Source: an uncultured Gemmatimonadota bacterium
GTDB lineage: Bacteria > Gemmatimonadota > Gemmatimonadetes > Gemmatimonadales > Gemmatimonadaceae
Assembly: GCA_903910555.1 (NCBI GenBank)
Contig: CAIVZZ010000031.1
Span: 62,001 to 126,000, forward strand
Reading direction: 5' to 3'
DNA: 64,000 nucleotides
The notes beneath the pieces are model-generated. The model ran no database searches. It saw only the letters and a list, made by a program, of their open reading frames with translations, and was not told the DNA's origin. Made by a program: the position numbers and the translations under genes. Of the stretch, positions 51,203 to 60,503 are shown piece after piece (the first letter of the stretch is position 1; each line of letters begins with the position of its first letter).

Positions 51203-52645
51203 ATGCTCGACGCCGCCGCCTGTCACCGCGCTGTCGAATCGCGTGACGCGCGATTTGACGGAACGTTCTTCGTCGGAATCACGACGACGAGCATCTATTG
51301 CCGCCCTATCTGCCCGGCCCGCGTCTCCTATCCTGATCGCCGTCGCTTCTTTGATTCTGCCGGCGCTGCAGAAGGTGCTGGATTTAGGCCCTGCCTTCGC
51401 TGCCGTCCAGAACTCGCGCCCGGGCTCGCGCTCGTTGATACGGTATCACGCCTCGCGCGCGCGGCCGCGCTGAGAATCGCGGGAGGCGCGCTGAACGGCA
51501 GCAGCGTCTCCGCGCTCGCGCGCGAGTTCCACGTCAGCGAACGCCATCTCCGCCGCGCGATGGAAAGTGAGATCGGGCTCTCGCCGATATCACTCGCGCA
51601 GACGCATCGGCTTCTGCTCGCGAAACAGCTGCTCGGCGAGACGGCGCTCCCCGTCACGCACATCGCGTACGCCAGCGGATTTCAAAGCCTGCGCCGCTTC
51701 AATACGGTGTTCCGCGCGCAGTATGGATTGAATCCGAGCGCGGTGCGGCGCGCACGCACGTCTAATACTTCCAGCGCCGCTGCGACAGGCGCGACAAACG
51801 ACGTCGTTCGCCTCTCACTCGCATATCGCGCGCCCTTTGCGTGGGATTCGCTGATCTCATTATTGAAGCGCGAGGCCGTGCCAGGCGTAGAGTCGGTGGA
51901 CGACACGCGCTATGCGCGCACGATGCAAATCGCGGGCTGCTCCGGAACGATCGTGGTGGACAACGGAGTGAGTGACGATCGCAAATCAAAGCACGCCGCG
52001 AGAACTCACCTGAGCGTCGCGCTGTCTCCGACGCTCGTTCCCGCGCTCATGCCGCTGCTCGCGCGGTTGCGTCAGCTCTTTGATCTCGACTCCGAGCCGC
52101 TCGTCGTTGATGCACACCTCGCCGCGGCCGGCCTGCGCTCGTTCGTCCGCCGCCGCCCCGGTTTGCGCGTTCCCGGCGCGATCGACGGATTCGAGATTGC
52201 GCTGCGAACGCTGACGGGTGCCGCCGCGCGTTCGCCTGAAGAGCGGGTGAAGCGCATCGCGCGCGTCGTCGAATCAATCGGCGATCAAATCGACTCGGGA
52301 AATCCCGATCTCAACCGGCTCATGCCGACCGCACCGCAAATCGCGGACGCCGGCGAGCGCGGCCTGACATCGCTCGGCGTGTCGTCGCGTTCAGCACGCG
52401 CGCTGCTCGCCGTGGCAAACGCAGTGATCGCAGGAGAACTAACACTCGATCCGACCGCAGATCCGCTCGCAACGCACCGCGCACTGCTCGCGATCGACGG
52501 GATCAGCGACCGCGCCGCGCGCACCATCGTCATGCGCGCGCTTCACGGCCCCGACGATTTTCCGATTGCCGATCGTCCGTTGAACGACCGCGCCGAGCAG
52601 TGGCGGCCGTGGCGAGCGTACGCGGCGCTGCATCTCTTTTCCTGA
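51203..52645 (+). CDS. Ada-AlkA fusion: methyl-sensing AraC-type activator with 3-methyladenine glycosylase
   Basis: The 480-residue protein has four parts. The Ada zinc domain binds a phosphotriester methyl group through Cys33, Cys37, Cys64 and Cys67 (YCRPICPAR, CLRC). An AraC helix-turn-helix pair follows (VSALAREFHVSERHLRRAM; VTHIAYASGFQSLRRFNTVFRAQYG). Then comes the AlkA N-terminal domain, and last the HhH-GPD glycosylase part with IDGISDRAARTIVMRALHGPDDFPIAD, whose last Asp is the catalytic one. It excises alkylated bases and probably activates its own gene. The O6-methylguanine transferase part of classical Ada is absent. This fusion type is well known in Actinobacteria and others. Confidence 0.92.
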   Translation: MLDAAACHRAVESRDARFDGTFFVGITTTSIYCRPICPARVSYPDRRRFFDSAGAAEGAGFRPCLRCRPELAPGLALVDTVSRLARAAALRIAGGALNGSSVSALAREFHVSERHLRRAMESEIGLSPISLAQTHRLLLAKQLLGETALPVTHIAYASGFQSLRRFNTVFRAQYGLNPSAVRRARTSNTSSAAATGATNDVVRLSLAYRAPFAWDSLISLLKREAVPGVESVDDTRYARTMQIAGCSGTIVVDNGVSDDRKSKHAARTHLSVALSPTLVPALMPLLARLRQLFDLDSEPLVVDAHLAAAGLRSFVRRRPGLRVPGAIDGFEIALRTLTGAAARSPEERVKRIARVVESIGDQIDSGNPDLNRLMPTAPQIADAGERGLTSLGVSSRSARALLAVANAVIAGELTLDPTADPLATHRALLAIDGISDRAARTIVMRALHGPDDFPIADRPLNDRAEQWRPWRAYAALHLFS

Positions 52646-52709
52646 TCGCTGGGCCTTTGGCTCGGGCGCGGCCTGCCAACCCATTGGCGGACGTTGTTGT
52701 CAGAGTCTC

Positions 52710-54032
52710 ATGACTCCCCGCCTCCAATCTGCCTGCATCGCAGTCATCGCCGCGTCGATCTTCGCATGCCAGCCGGCGCGCAACGCTCCCGCGGTCGTCG
52801 CGCCCACTTCATCACCAGCCGACTCTGTCTACGCGTTCGTGAACGGGCGCTGGATGGACAACGACCATTTCGTCGCAAAAACCGTCTATGTGAGCGGCGG
52901 CGTATTTCTCGCGGGCAAGCCGCACCGCGTGGATCGCTCCATAGATCTCGCAGGCGCCTTCATGACGCCGCCGTTCGCCGATGCGCACACGCACAATCTC
53001 GACGGCACGCTCCAAATCGACTCCGTCGTCAACACGTACATTCGCGAGGGCACCTTCTACGTCCAGGTACTCACAAACACTGTCACTGGAGCCGCGGCAG
53101 TACGCGCGCGTTTCAATCACCCCGGAACGCTCGACGTGGTTTACGCCAACGGCGGGATTAGCGCAACACTCGGCCATCCATTTGGCGCATACGAACCGCG
53201 ACGCCTCGGCATCTATACCGCTGCGCAGGCCAAAGCGCGCAACGCCGAACTCTGCGCAAGCCGGCAGCTCGAAGGAAATGTCTACTGGTCGCTCGACACG
53301 CCCGCTGATGTCGCCAAGAAATGGCCGCTGATTCTCGCGACGCATCCGGACGTCATCAAGATTTTCCTCCTTCACTCCGAGTCATTCGACCCGGCGCCAA
53401 CATGCGCCGCTATTGGCCGCGGCGGTCTCGATCCGAAACTCGTTCCTGATATCGTCGCGCGCGCGCACGCCGCAGGCCTCCGCGTGTGGGCGCACATCGA
53501 GAGCGCTCACGACTTCAGCGTTGCCGCCAAGGCCGGCGTCGATGGATTCGCGCACGTCCCCGGCTACAGTCTTGAACATGGCGATTCCGTCGCGGCAGAT
53601 GAAATCACCGAGGCCGACGCGAAGATTGCGGGCGCGCATCACGCCTTCGTCACGCCCACTGCGAGCCTCGCCGCAGCGAGCTATGCAGTCAACGATTCCG
53701 CCGGCGTCGTTCGCATCCAGGAGATCGAGCGACGAAATCTGCGGCTCTTGCAGCGAGCGGGCGTGAAGGTGGTCGTCGGCTCAGACTACTATGGAAAGAC
53801 GGCCGCGCTCGAGTTCCAATCGCTCCACCTCCTCGGCCTTTGGAGCAACACCGAGCTCGTGCGTATGTGGTCGGTAACCACACCGCTGGCCATTTTTCCG
53901 TCGCGGAAGATCGGTGCATTCGCGCCGGGCTACGAGGCAAGCTTTCTCGCCCTTGCCTGCGACCCCTTCGCCGACCTGGCCTGCACCCGGTCGATTACCC
54001 TCCGGATGAAGCAGGGAATCTTCATTAACTAG
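52710..54032 (+). CDS. Amidohydrolase-family lipoprotein
   Basis: The 440-residue protein has a lipoprotein signal with Cys20 (SIFAC), then a metal-dependent hydrolase: DAHTHN (first metal site), an expected Lys in VIKIFLLHSE, HIES and AHVPGY with the next His ligands, and VGSDYYG with the last Asp. The final strands GYEASFLALACDPF are typical of imidazolonepropionase/prolidase-type amidohydrolases. It would sit in the periplasm on a membrane anchor and hydrolyse a cyclic amide, peptide or similar bond. Substrate is unknown. A weak hairpin (GCCAA/TTGGC, 52675-52688) precedes it. Confidence 0.8.
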   Translation: MTPRLQSACIAVIAASIFACQPARNAPAVVAPTSSPADSVYAFVNGRWMDNDHFVAKTVYVSGGVFLAGKPHRVDRSIDLAGAFMTPPFADAHTHNLDGTLQIDSVVNTYIREGTFYVQVLTNTVTGAAAVRARFNHPGTLDVVYANGGISATLGHPFGAYEPRRLGIYTAAQAKARNAELCASRQLEGNVYWSLDTPADVAKKWPLILATHPDVIKIFLLHSESFDPAPTCAAIGRGGLDPKLVPDIVARAHAAGLRVWAHIESAHDFSVAAKAGVDGFAHVPGYSLEHGDSVAADEITEADAKIAGAHHAFVTPTASLAAASYAVNDSAGVVRIQEIERRNLRLLQRAGVKVVVGSDYYGKTAALEFQSLHLLGLWSNTELVRMWSVTTPLAIFPSRKIGAFAPGYEASFLALACDPFADLACTRSITLRMKQGIFIN

Positions 54033-54115
54033 CGCAGGCAGGCACCGATGTCGATTTTCAGGCCCTCCATTCGACTACTCGTCGAAGCATCTCACTCACA
54101 CTGCGCGAGGGTCCA

Positions 54116-54463
54116 ATGAAGTATCTCTGCCTGATCTATGATGAAGAAGCAAAGTGGGCGAAAATGACGCAGGACGAAGGTGCCAAGATGAACACCGAAT
54201 ACGGCGTGTTCACCGGCGACATCCAAAAGAGCGGACACCTCGTCGGCGCCAACCGCCTGCAGCCGTCTTCAACAGCAACCACCGTCCGCAGCCGCGGCGG
54301 CAAGGTCTCCACCACCGACGGCCCGTACGCCGAGACGAAAGAGCAGCTCGCCGGCTATTACCTGATCGAGGCGAAGGATTTGAACGACGCCGTTCAGGTT
54401 GCCGCGCGCATTCCGTCGGCGAAGTACGGTGCGATCGAAGTGCGCCCCATCCACGCGATGTGA
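54116..54463 (+). CDS. DGPF/YCII-domain protein
   Basis: The 115-residue ferredoxin-like-fold protein starts MKYLCLIYDEEAKW and has the family phrase TDGPYAETKEQLAGYYLIEA and, near the end, AIEVRPI. Such DGPF proteins are the constant genomic partners of ECF42-type sigma factors, and the next gene is one. It lies eight bases before that sigma gene. What DGPF proteins do is unsettled; a signalling or small-molecule-binding role has been suggested. Confidence 0.9.
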   Translation: MKYLCLIYDEEAKWAKMTQDEGAKMNTEYGVFTGDIQKSGHLVGANRLQPSSTATTVRSRGGKVSTTDGPYAETKEQLAGYYLIEAKDLNDAVQVAARIPSAKYGAIEVRPIHAM

Positions 54464-54471
54464 CCTGACGC

Positions 54472-55704
54472 GTGCGCGAGATCGTCGACCGCATCTATCG
54501 TGACGACTCGCGCCGCGTGCTCGCGACGCTTATCCGCCTCTTCGGTGATTTCGATATCGCCGAAGAGGCGCTGCACGATGCGTTCGTCGCCGCACTTGAG
54601 CGCTGGCCGATTGAAGGTGTGCCGGTCAATCCGCGCACCTGGCTCGTCAGCGCCGGACGCTTCAAGGCGATCGACCAGCTTCGCCGCCGAGCCGCGTTCG
54701 ATGAACGACTCCCTGAAATCGAACGGCAACTCACTGAACTCACGGAGAACGAGCCCGTGATTGCCGAAAGCGGCGACATCGCTGACGACCGCCTCCGCCT
54801 CGTCTTCACCTGCTGCCACCCCGCGCTCTCGACCGACGCGCAGGTCGCGCTCACGCTTCATACCATCGGCGGCCTCACCACAGAGGAGATCGCGCACGCC
54901 TTTCTCGTCGGCGCGCCGACGCTCGCACAAAGAATCGTCCGCGCAAAAAACAAAATTCGCGACGCGAAAATCCCCTACGAGATTCCGGACGCCAACGACC
55001 TTCCCGAACGGCTCGACGCGGTTCTCGCCACGCTCTATCTGATTTTCAACGAAGGCTACTCCGCTACCTTCGGCGCGACCGTCACGCGCGCCGACCTGTG
55101 CGGCGAGGCGATCCGCCTCGGTCATCTCCTCGTTGAACTTCTCCCGGAGCCCGAAGCGATCGGCCTGCTCGCCATGATGCTGCTGCACGATTCAAGGCGC
55201 GCCGCACGCACAAACCCGCTCGGCGAGCTGATCGTGCTCGACGAGCAAGACCGCTCCCTCTGGAATCGCGAGCAGATTCGCGAAGGCCAGCAACTCACAG
55301 AGCGGGCATTGCGATCCCGCCGCGTCGGCCCGTACGCGATTCAAGCGGCGATCGCCGCCGTGCACTCAGAAGCAAAGAGCGCGAGCGAAACGGACTGGGC
55401 CCAGATCGTGGTGCTGTACGATCTCCTGCTCAACATGAACCCGTCGCCCGTGGTCGAGCTGAACCGCGCGGCCGCGGTCGCCATGAAAGACGGCCCGGCG
55501 CACGGCCTCGATCTCATCAATGCCCTGCTCGCCCGCGGCGAGCTCGCCAACTACCACCTCGCGCACTCGGCCCGCGCCGATCTTCTCCGCCGCCTCAACC
55601 GCACCGCGGAATCGCTCACCGCCTACGCGACGGCACTCGAGCTGACTACGCAGGAGCCGGAACGTCGCTTTATCGAGCGCCGCATGGCTTCGTTGAAGCA
55701 CTGA
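54472..55704 (+). CDS. ECF42-type RNA polymerase sigma factor with C-terminal TPR-like extension
   Basis: The 410-residue protein has sigma region 2 (VLATLIRLFGDFDIAEEALHDAFVAALERWP; NPRTWLVSAGRFKAIDQLRR), region 4 (TDAQVALTLHTIGGLTTEEIAHAFLVGAPTLAQRIVRAKNKIR), then a C-terminal domain of about 230 residues with helical repeats (YDLLLNMNPSPVVELNRAAAVAMKDGP; LAHSARADLLRRLNRTAESLTAYATALELT). The length and the DGPF partner directly upstream match group ECF42, in which the extension, not an anti-sigma factor, is reported to control activity. The start is GTG at 54472. Confidence 0.92.
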   Translation: MREIVDRIYRDDSRRVLATLIRLFGDFDIAEEALHDAFVAALERWPIEGVPVNPRTWLVSAGRFKAIDQLRRRAAFDERLPEIERQLTELTENEPVIAESGDIADDRLRLVFTCCHPALSTDAQVALTLHTIGGLTTEEIAHAFLVGAPTLAQRIVRAKNKIRDAKIPYEIPDANDLPERLDAVLATLYLIFNEGYSATFGATVTRADLCGEAIRLGHLLVELLPEPEAIGLLAMMLLHDSRRAARTNPLGELIVLDEQDRSLWNREQIREGQQLTERALRSRRVGPYAIQAAIAAVHSEAKSASETDWAQIVVLYDLLLNMNPSPVVELNRAAAVAMKDGPAHGLDLINALLARGELANYHLAHSARADLLRRLNRTAESLTAYATALELTTQEPERRFIERRMASLKH

Positions 55705-55714
55705 CAAACCACTG

Positions 55715-55798
55715 TTGCCACGGGTTTTCGCGGGTGAACGCGGGTAAGACAATCGAATTGCGGTTCTACCCGCGCCTTCCCGCGTAAACCCGCGGCAA
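55715..55798. repeat. Palindrome built from CGCGGGT decads
   Basis: The arms 55715-55750 and 55763-55798 pair at about 28 of 36 positions. The left arm repeats CGGGT every ten bases (CGGGTTTTCG, CGGGTGAACG, CGGGTAAGAC); the right arm has the complementary CCCGCG words at ten-base steps. It starts 11 bases after the ECF42 gene's stop and ends about 50 bases before the amidase start on the same strand, so it may end or insulate the sigma-factor transcript. Confidence 0.75.
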
Positions 55799-55850
55799 TT
55801 GTCGTTTCTGTGGGCGTCCCCCAGTATTGTGGTGGACCAACCCATAAATC

Positions 55851-57437
55851 ATGAAACGACTAGCTGCCCTTTTTGTCCTAGCGCCTGCGATGGTCTCCGC
55901 ACAAGCGGCCCCGTCGGCGTTCAAAGTCGAAGAGACGACAATCTTCTCCGTGCACGCCGCATTCAAGGCGCACACGCTCACCTGTCACGCGCTCGTCGCG
56001 AAATATCTCGCGCGCATCGCCGCGTACGACAAACAAGGGCCGGCGATCAACGCGATCATCACGCTAAACCCGAACGCGCTCGTCGTCGCAGATTCGCTCG
56101 ACAAACGCTTCGCAAGAGAAGGACTCACCGGCCCGCTCCACTGCGTGCCGATGATCGTGAAAGACAACTTCGAGACGAAAGACCTTCAGACCACGGCCGG
56201 CTCGCTCGCGCTCAAGGGCTGGATCCCGCGCCAGGACGCCACGATGGTTGCGCGCATTCGCGATGCGGGTGCAATCGTGCTCGCGAAATCGAACATGGCC
56301 GAGTGGGCGTTCTCACCGTATGAGACCGTGAACTCGATTCTCCCGGGCTACACAAAAAATCCGTACGCGCTCGATCGCGTTACGGCCGGCTCCAGTGGTG
56401 GGACCGCGGCAGCCGTTGCAGCGAACGAAGGCGAATCCGGACTCGGCTCCGACACCGGCAACTCGATTCGCGGACCGTCGTCGCACAACGATCTCGTCGG
56501 CATTCGTTCAACAATGGGGCTCACCTCGCGCGCTGGCGTCGTGCCGCTGCTCAATAGCTCGGATATTGCCGGTCCGATGGCGCGCACCGTCTCAGACGCC
56601 GTCGAGATTTTCAATGTCGTCGCCGGCGAGGATCCCGCCGATCCAGTCACGGCATCGAGCGCCGGCCATCGCGAAGCCGACTACAGAAAGTTTCTCGTCG
56701 CGGGCGGCCTCAAGGGCGCGCGCATCGGCGTGCTTCGCCAGGCATACGAGCATCCCGATCGTGAAGGCCGCCCGACGCAGGACAGCGAAGTCGTCGCTGT
56801 GTTTATGAAAGCCGTAAAGGATCTCGAGAAGGCAGGCGCGACGATCGTCGACCCCGCGGGCATCGACTCGCTCAACGCGATCCAGCGCACCGGCGGCGGC
56901 GGATGCGCCGCATTCAAGTACGATCTCGAGCGCTACTTCGCCGCGCGCGGCCAGAACGCCCCGGTGAAATCCGTCGATGACATTCTGCGGAGCCGAGCGT
57001 ATCACCCGTCAGTGCAGCTCAAACTTCAGGCCGAGCAGACCGCGACGATCCCGCCCGAAGACAATCCCGGCTGCAAAGCGCGCGAAGCGATGCGCGAGCG
57101 TTTCCGCGTTGCCGTGACCGCGATGATGGACTCGCTGCACTTGGACGCACTCGTTTATCCAACGTGGAGCAACCCGCCGCGCCTCATTGGCGATCTCAAC
57201 ACGCCGGCCGGTGACAACAGCCAGCTCTTCTCGCCGACCACCGGCTTCCCCGCGATCAACGTGCCGATGGGTTACACGCGCAACAACGTGCTTCCCGCCG
57301 GCATGACATTTTTTGGACGAGCGTGGAGCGAAGGCAAACTGATCACGCTCGCATATGGGTACGAGCAGGCAACACATCACCGGAGAGCGCCCGCGAGCAC
57401 TTCCGCGAGCGCTGCGACAAGCAGCAAGGCCAAGTAA
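55851..57437 (+). CDS. Exported amidase-signature enzyme
   Basis: The 528-residue protein has a signal peptide (KRLAALFVLAPAMVSAQ) and the Ser-cisSer-Lys triad of the amidase-signature family: Lys104 in MIVKDNF, Ser181 in AGSSGGT and Ser205 in GSDTGNSIRGPSS. The usual GSDTGGS has Asn in place of the second Gly. It should hydrolyse amide bonds of small molecules or peptides in the periplasm. The C-terminal tail is rich in Ala, Ser and Thr (ASTSASAATSSK). The next gene begins three bases after its stop. Confidence 0.87.
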   Translation: MKRLAALFVLAPAMVSAQAAPSAFKVEETTIFSVHAAFKAHTLTCHALVAKYLARIAAYDKQGPAINAIITLNPNALVVADSLDKRFAREGLTGPLHCVPMIVKDNFETKDLQTTAGSLALKGWIPRQDATMVARIRDAGAIVLAKSNMAEWAFSPYETVNSILPGYTKNPYALDRVTAGSSGGTAAAVAANEGESGLGSDTGNSIRGPSSHNDLVGIRSTMGLTSRAGVVPLLNSSDIAGPMARTVSDAVEIFNVVAGEDPADPVTASSAGHREADYRKFLVAGGLKGARIGVLRQAYEHPDREGRPTQDSEVVAVFMKAVKDLEKAGATIVDPAGIDSLNAIQRTGGGGCAAFKYDLERYFAARGQNAPVKSVDDILRSRAYHPSVQLKLQAEQTATIPPEDNPGCKAREAMRERFRVAVTAMMDSLHLDALVYPTWSNPPRLIGDLNTPAGDNSQLFSPTTGFPAINVPMGYTRNNVLPAGMTFFGRAWSEGKLITLAYGYEQATHHRRAPASTSASAATSSKAK

Positions 57438-57440
57438 TCG

Positions 57441-60400
57441 ATGACCATTCTGCTTGTTGCCGTTTTCATATTCTCGGGCGCAGCCGGACTCATCTATGAA
57501 TCGATCTGGAGCCGCTATCTCGGGCTCTTTGTCGGCCATAGCGCGTACGCACAAGTCATTGTTCTCGTCATTTACTTGGGCGGCATGTCCGTCGGCGCGG
57601 CTATCGCAGCGCGCCGGAGTTCCCGGATCAAAGAGCCGCTCGTTGCATACGCCGCAGTAGAAACCATTGTCGGACTGCTCGGTCTCGTCTTTCACGACGC
57701 CTTCCTCGGCGTGGGCAGCTTTGCCTATTCGACAATTTTCCCCGCGCTCGCCGGTGGTGTCACGCTCGTTGTGGTGAAGTGGGCGCTCGCGGGATTGCTC
57801 ATTCTTCCGCAGGCCGTTCTGCTCGGCGCGACCTTCCCGCTGATGAGCACCGGATTAATCCGGCGAGTATCGCGCGATGGCCAGAGCGACACCGGCCGGT
57901 TGATCTCGATTCTCTACTTCGCGAATTCGATCGGCGCCGCAGTTGGTGTGTTGGTCGCCGGTTTCTATCTGATAGGCGCAACGGGACTGCCGGGAACGCT
58001 GCTCACCGCGGCGATCATCAATCTTCTCGTCGGCCTCACGGTGTTTGGCGCGGTTCGCCTCGTTCATGAGAACGATGAGCCTGGTACAGAGGCCTCGCCC
58101 GCACAAACGATGGAAACCGTGCCGGCCTCGCCAGAGCTGCCGATGCTCTGGCGCGTCCTGCTAATCGTCGCTGCCGGCACCGCACTCTCGAGCTTCGTCT
58201 ATGAGATCGCCTGGGTGCGCATGCTCGCACTCGTGCTTGGCAGCGCGACGCATTCGTTCGAGTTGATGCTCTCGGCGTTCATCCTCGGACTCGCGCTCGG
58301 CGCATTCTGGATTCGCACGCGCGCCGACACATTCCGCGATCCCATCCGCGCACTCGGCGTCACGCAGTGGGCGATGGGCGCGCTCGCCATTCTCACACTC
58401 TCCGCATATCTGATGTCGTTCCACTGGATGGCATTTCTCATCCAGGGACTCGATCAAAACGTCGAGGGCTATCAGGTCTTCACGGTCGCGAAGTACGGTA
58501 TCGCGCTCATCGTCATGCTCCCCGCGACGTTCTGCGCGGGAATCACGCTCCCGCTCATCACGCGGATGCTGCTGAATGCCGGCAGCGGTGAACGCGCGGT
58601 CGGTGCCGTGTACAGCGTCAACACGCTCGGCTCGATCGTTGGCGCCGGAGTCGCCGCGCTCATCCTGATGCCCATGCTCGGATTGAAATTTCTGCTCATC
58701 TCCGGCGGCGTTATCGACATGGCGCTTGGTGTGTGGCTGCTCTTCATCGCCGGCCGAACCGCGACCGACACGAAACGGTTTGCTATTGGCCTCGCCGCTG
58801 CGACCGTGTTCGTCACCGTGATGGCAACGCTCGACGTGAATTTCGATCGCGGCGTGCTCACCAGCGGCGTCTTCCGCTATGGTCGCATCCCATCGATCGC
58901 CGCACAGAACATCGTGTTTTACAAAGATGGCCGCACTGCAACAGTAAGCGTGCGAAAGTCCGAGGATGGCGGTTTCTCCCTCGCCACCAACGGCAAGCCC
59001 GATGCCTCGCTCTCGCCGACCTGGTTCGTTCCCGTCACCGACACCACCACACCAACGATTCTCGACGGCGACGAGTCAACGCAGATCTTGCTGCCACTGA
59101 TGACACTCGCGCACGCGCCGAACGCGAAGCAGGGCGCCGTGATCGGCAACGGATCCGGCATGTCGAGTCACCTCCTTCTCGGAAGTCCCAATCTCGAGAA
59201 ACTCGTGACGATCGACATCGAGCCGGAAATGATCAACGGCTCGCACACGTTCTATCCGGTCAACAAGCGCGTTTTCGACGATCCACGATCGCAGTACGTG
59301 CACGACGATGCAAAGAGTTATTTCGCGGCGACAAACCGGAAGTTCGATCTGATCCTCTCCGAGCCGTCGAACCCGTGGGTGAGCGGCGTGAGCGGTCTGT
59401 TCACGGACGAGTTCTACCAGCGCATTCGTACGTATCTCACGCCGAACGGAATCTTCGGCCAGTGGCTCCATCTATATGAGATCGACGATGGCCTTGTCCT
59501 CGGCGTAGTGAAGGCGCTTCATAAGAACTTCGCATCGTACGAGATTTTCCTGACTGCGGAGTCAGACGTGTTGATTGTCGCGTCCAATAATCCGACACTG
59601 CCAAAGCCGGACTGGAGCGTCTTCCAGCTGCCGATGATCAAGAAAGATCTCGCGCACTTCCGAACGATCACGCCCGAAGTCCTGGAAACGCTGCGTCTCC
59701 TCTCGCGCGATGCGATGGCTCCGCTCGCGGGCGACCCGCAGGGCGCGAACTCTGATTTCTACCCGACGCTCGACCTGCTCACCGAGCGTACGCGATATAT
59801 GAAGGTTGTCGCGAAGGGTTTCTACGAGATGAGCTCCACGCGCTACGATATCTCGGCGGCGCTCATGAACCGCAGGATTCTTCCGATCGACGCAAAGAAT
59901 CCTTCACTCGATATCGCAAGAGTGAACGCACTCGCGCTCGGCGCGCGCATTCGCGGGAATGAGGCGCCCGATCGGGACGTCGCCGACGACTACGATAAAG
60001 ATTTCCGGGAGACCCTTGAACGCGGTCAGATGCTGCGCGATCAAATCGCCGCAGCCCATCCGCCTGCCGACTGGCCGATGTTCATGAAACGCGCGTTCAC
60101 AGTCGAGAACGACCGCCACGCGGGGACGATGGGCTGGACCGACGACGCCTGGTACGCATCCGTATCGCATTTCATCGAGCAGCAGCATGCGCCGGCCGAA
60201 GCGCAGGCCGCGTTCCGCTTTATGCATGCTGCTTCTTCATATGATTGGAAACACGCCGTCCTTGAGATCGACGTGCTTCGCAAAGCACGCGAGGGCGGCA
60301 TCTCGTGGATGAACGACGACCTCTTCCGCGATGGCGCGACGATTGCGCTCCTGCAAACGGGCGACAGCGAGAAGGCGCGCGCCGTGTTCAATCAGATGGC

Positions 60401-60497
60401 AGCGTTCGCACTCCGCAAACCAAATGATTTGCGCCTGACACTCCTCGAGGCCCACCTCGCCGCCGCTGAACGGACAGCGGCGAAGAAGACCAAATAG
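57441..60497 (+). CDS. Membrane-fused spermidine-synthase-like protein
   Basis: The 1018-residue protein has two blocks of membrane helices (about residues 1-215 and 235-450, both starting with GxxSxFVYExxWxR-type phrases: GAAGLIYESIWSR, ALSSFVYEIAWVR). A spermidine-synthase-like domain follows (NGSGMSSHLLLG, TIDIEPEMI, HDDAKSYF, DLILSEPSNPWVSGVSGLFTDEFY). The last 250 residues are helical and TPR-like. This matches the fused MFS/spermidine synthase family common in environmental bacteria. The substrate-site differs from SpeE (SEPSNPW in place of a DSTDP-type loop), so spermidine as product is doubtful. Confidence 0.82.
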   Translation: MTILLVAVFIFSGAAGLIYESIWSRYLGLFVGHSAYAQVIVLVIYLGGMSVGAAIAARRSSRIKEPLVAYAAVETIVGLLGLVFHDAFLGVGSFAYSTIFPALAGGVTLVVVKWALAGLLILPQAVLLGATFPLMSTGLIRRVSRDGQSDTGRLISILYFANSIGAAVGVLVAGFYLIGATGLPGTLLTAAIINLLVGLTVFGAVRLVHENDEPGTEASPAQTMETVPASPELPMLWRVLLIVAAGTALSSFVYEIAWVRMLALVLGSATHSFELMLSAFILGLALGAFWIRTRADTFRDPIRALGVTQWAMGALAILTLSAYLMSFHWMAFLIQGLDQNVEGYQVFTVAKYGIALIVMLPATFCAGITLPLITRMLLNAGSGERAVGAVYSVNTLGSIVGAGVAALILMPMLGLKFLLISGGVIDMALGVWLLFIAGRTATDTKRFAIGLAAATVFVTVMATLDVNFDRGVLTSGVFRYGRIPSIAAQNIVFYKDGRTATVSVRKSEDGGFSLATNGKPDASLSPTWFVPVTDTTTPTILDGDESTQILLPLMTLAHAPNAKQGAVIGNGSGMSSHLLLGSPNLEKLVTIDIEPEMINGSHTFYPVNKRVFDDPRSQYVHDDAKSYFAATNRKFDLILSEPSNPWVSGVSGLFTDEFYQRIRTYLTPNGIFGQWLHLYEIDDGLVLGVVKALHKNFASYEIFLTAESDVLIVASNNPTLPKPDWSVFQLPMIKKDLAHFRTITPEVLETLRLLSRDAMAPLAGDPQGANSDFYPTLDLLTERTRYMKVVAKGFYEMSSTRYDISAALMNRRILPIDAKNPSLDIARVNALALGARIRGNEAPDRDVADDYDKDFRETLERGQMLRDQIAAAHPPADWPMFMKRAFTVENDRHAGTMGWTDDAWYASVSHFIEQQHAPAEAQAAFRFMHAASSYDWKHAVLEIDVLRKAREGGISWMNDDLFRDGATIALLQTGDSEKARAVFNQMAAFALRKPNDLRLTLLEAHLAAAERTAAKKTK

Positions 60498-60503
60498 CTC
60501 GAG

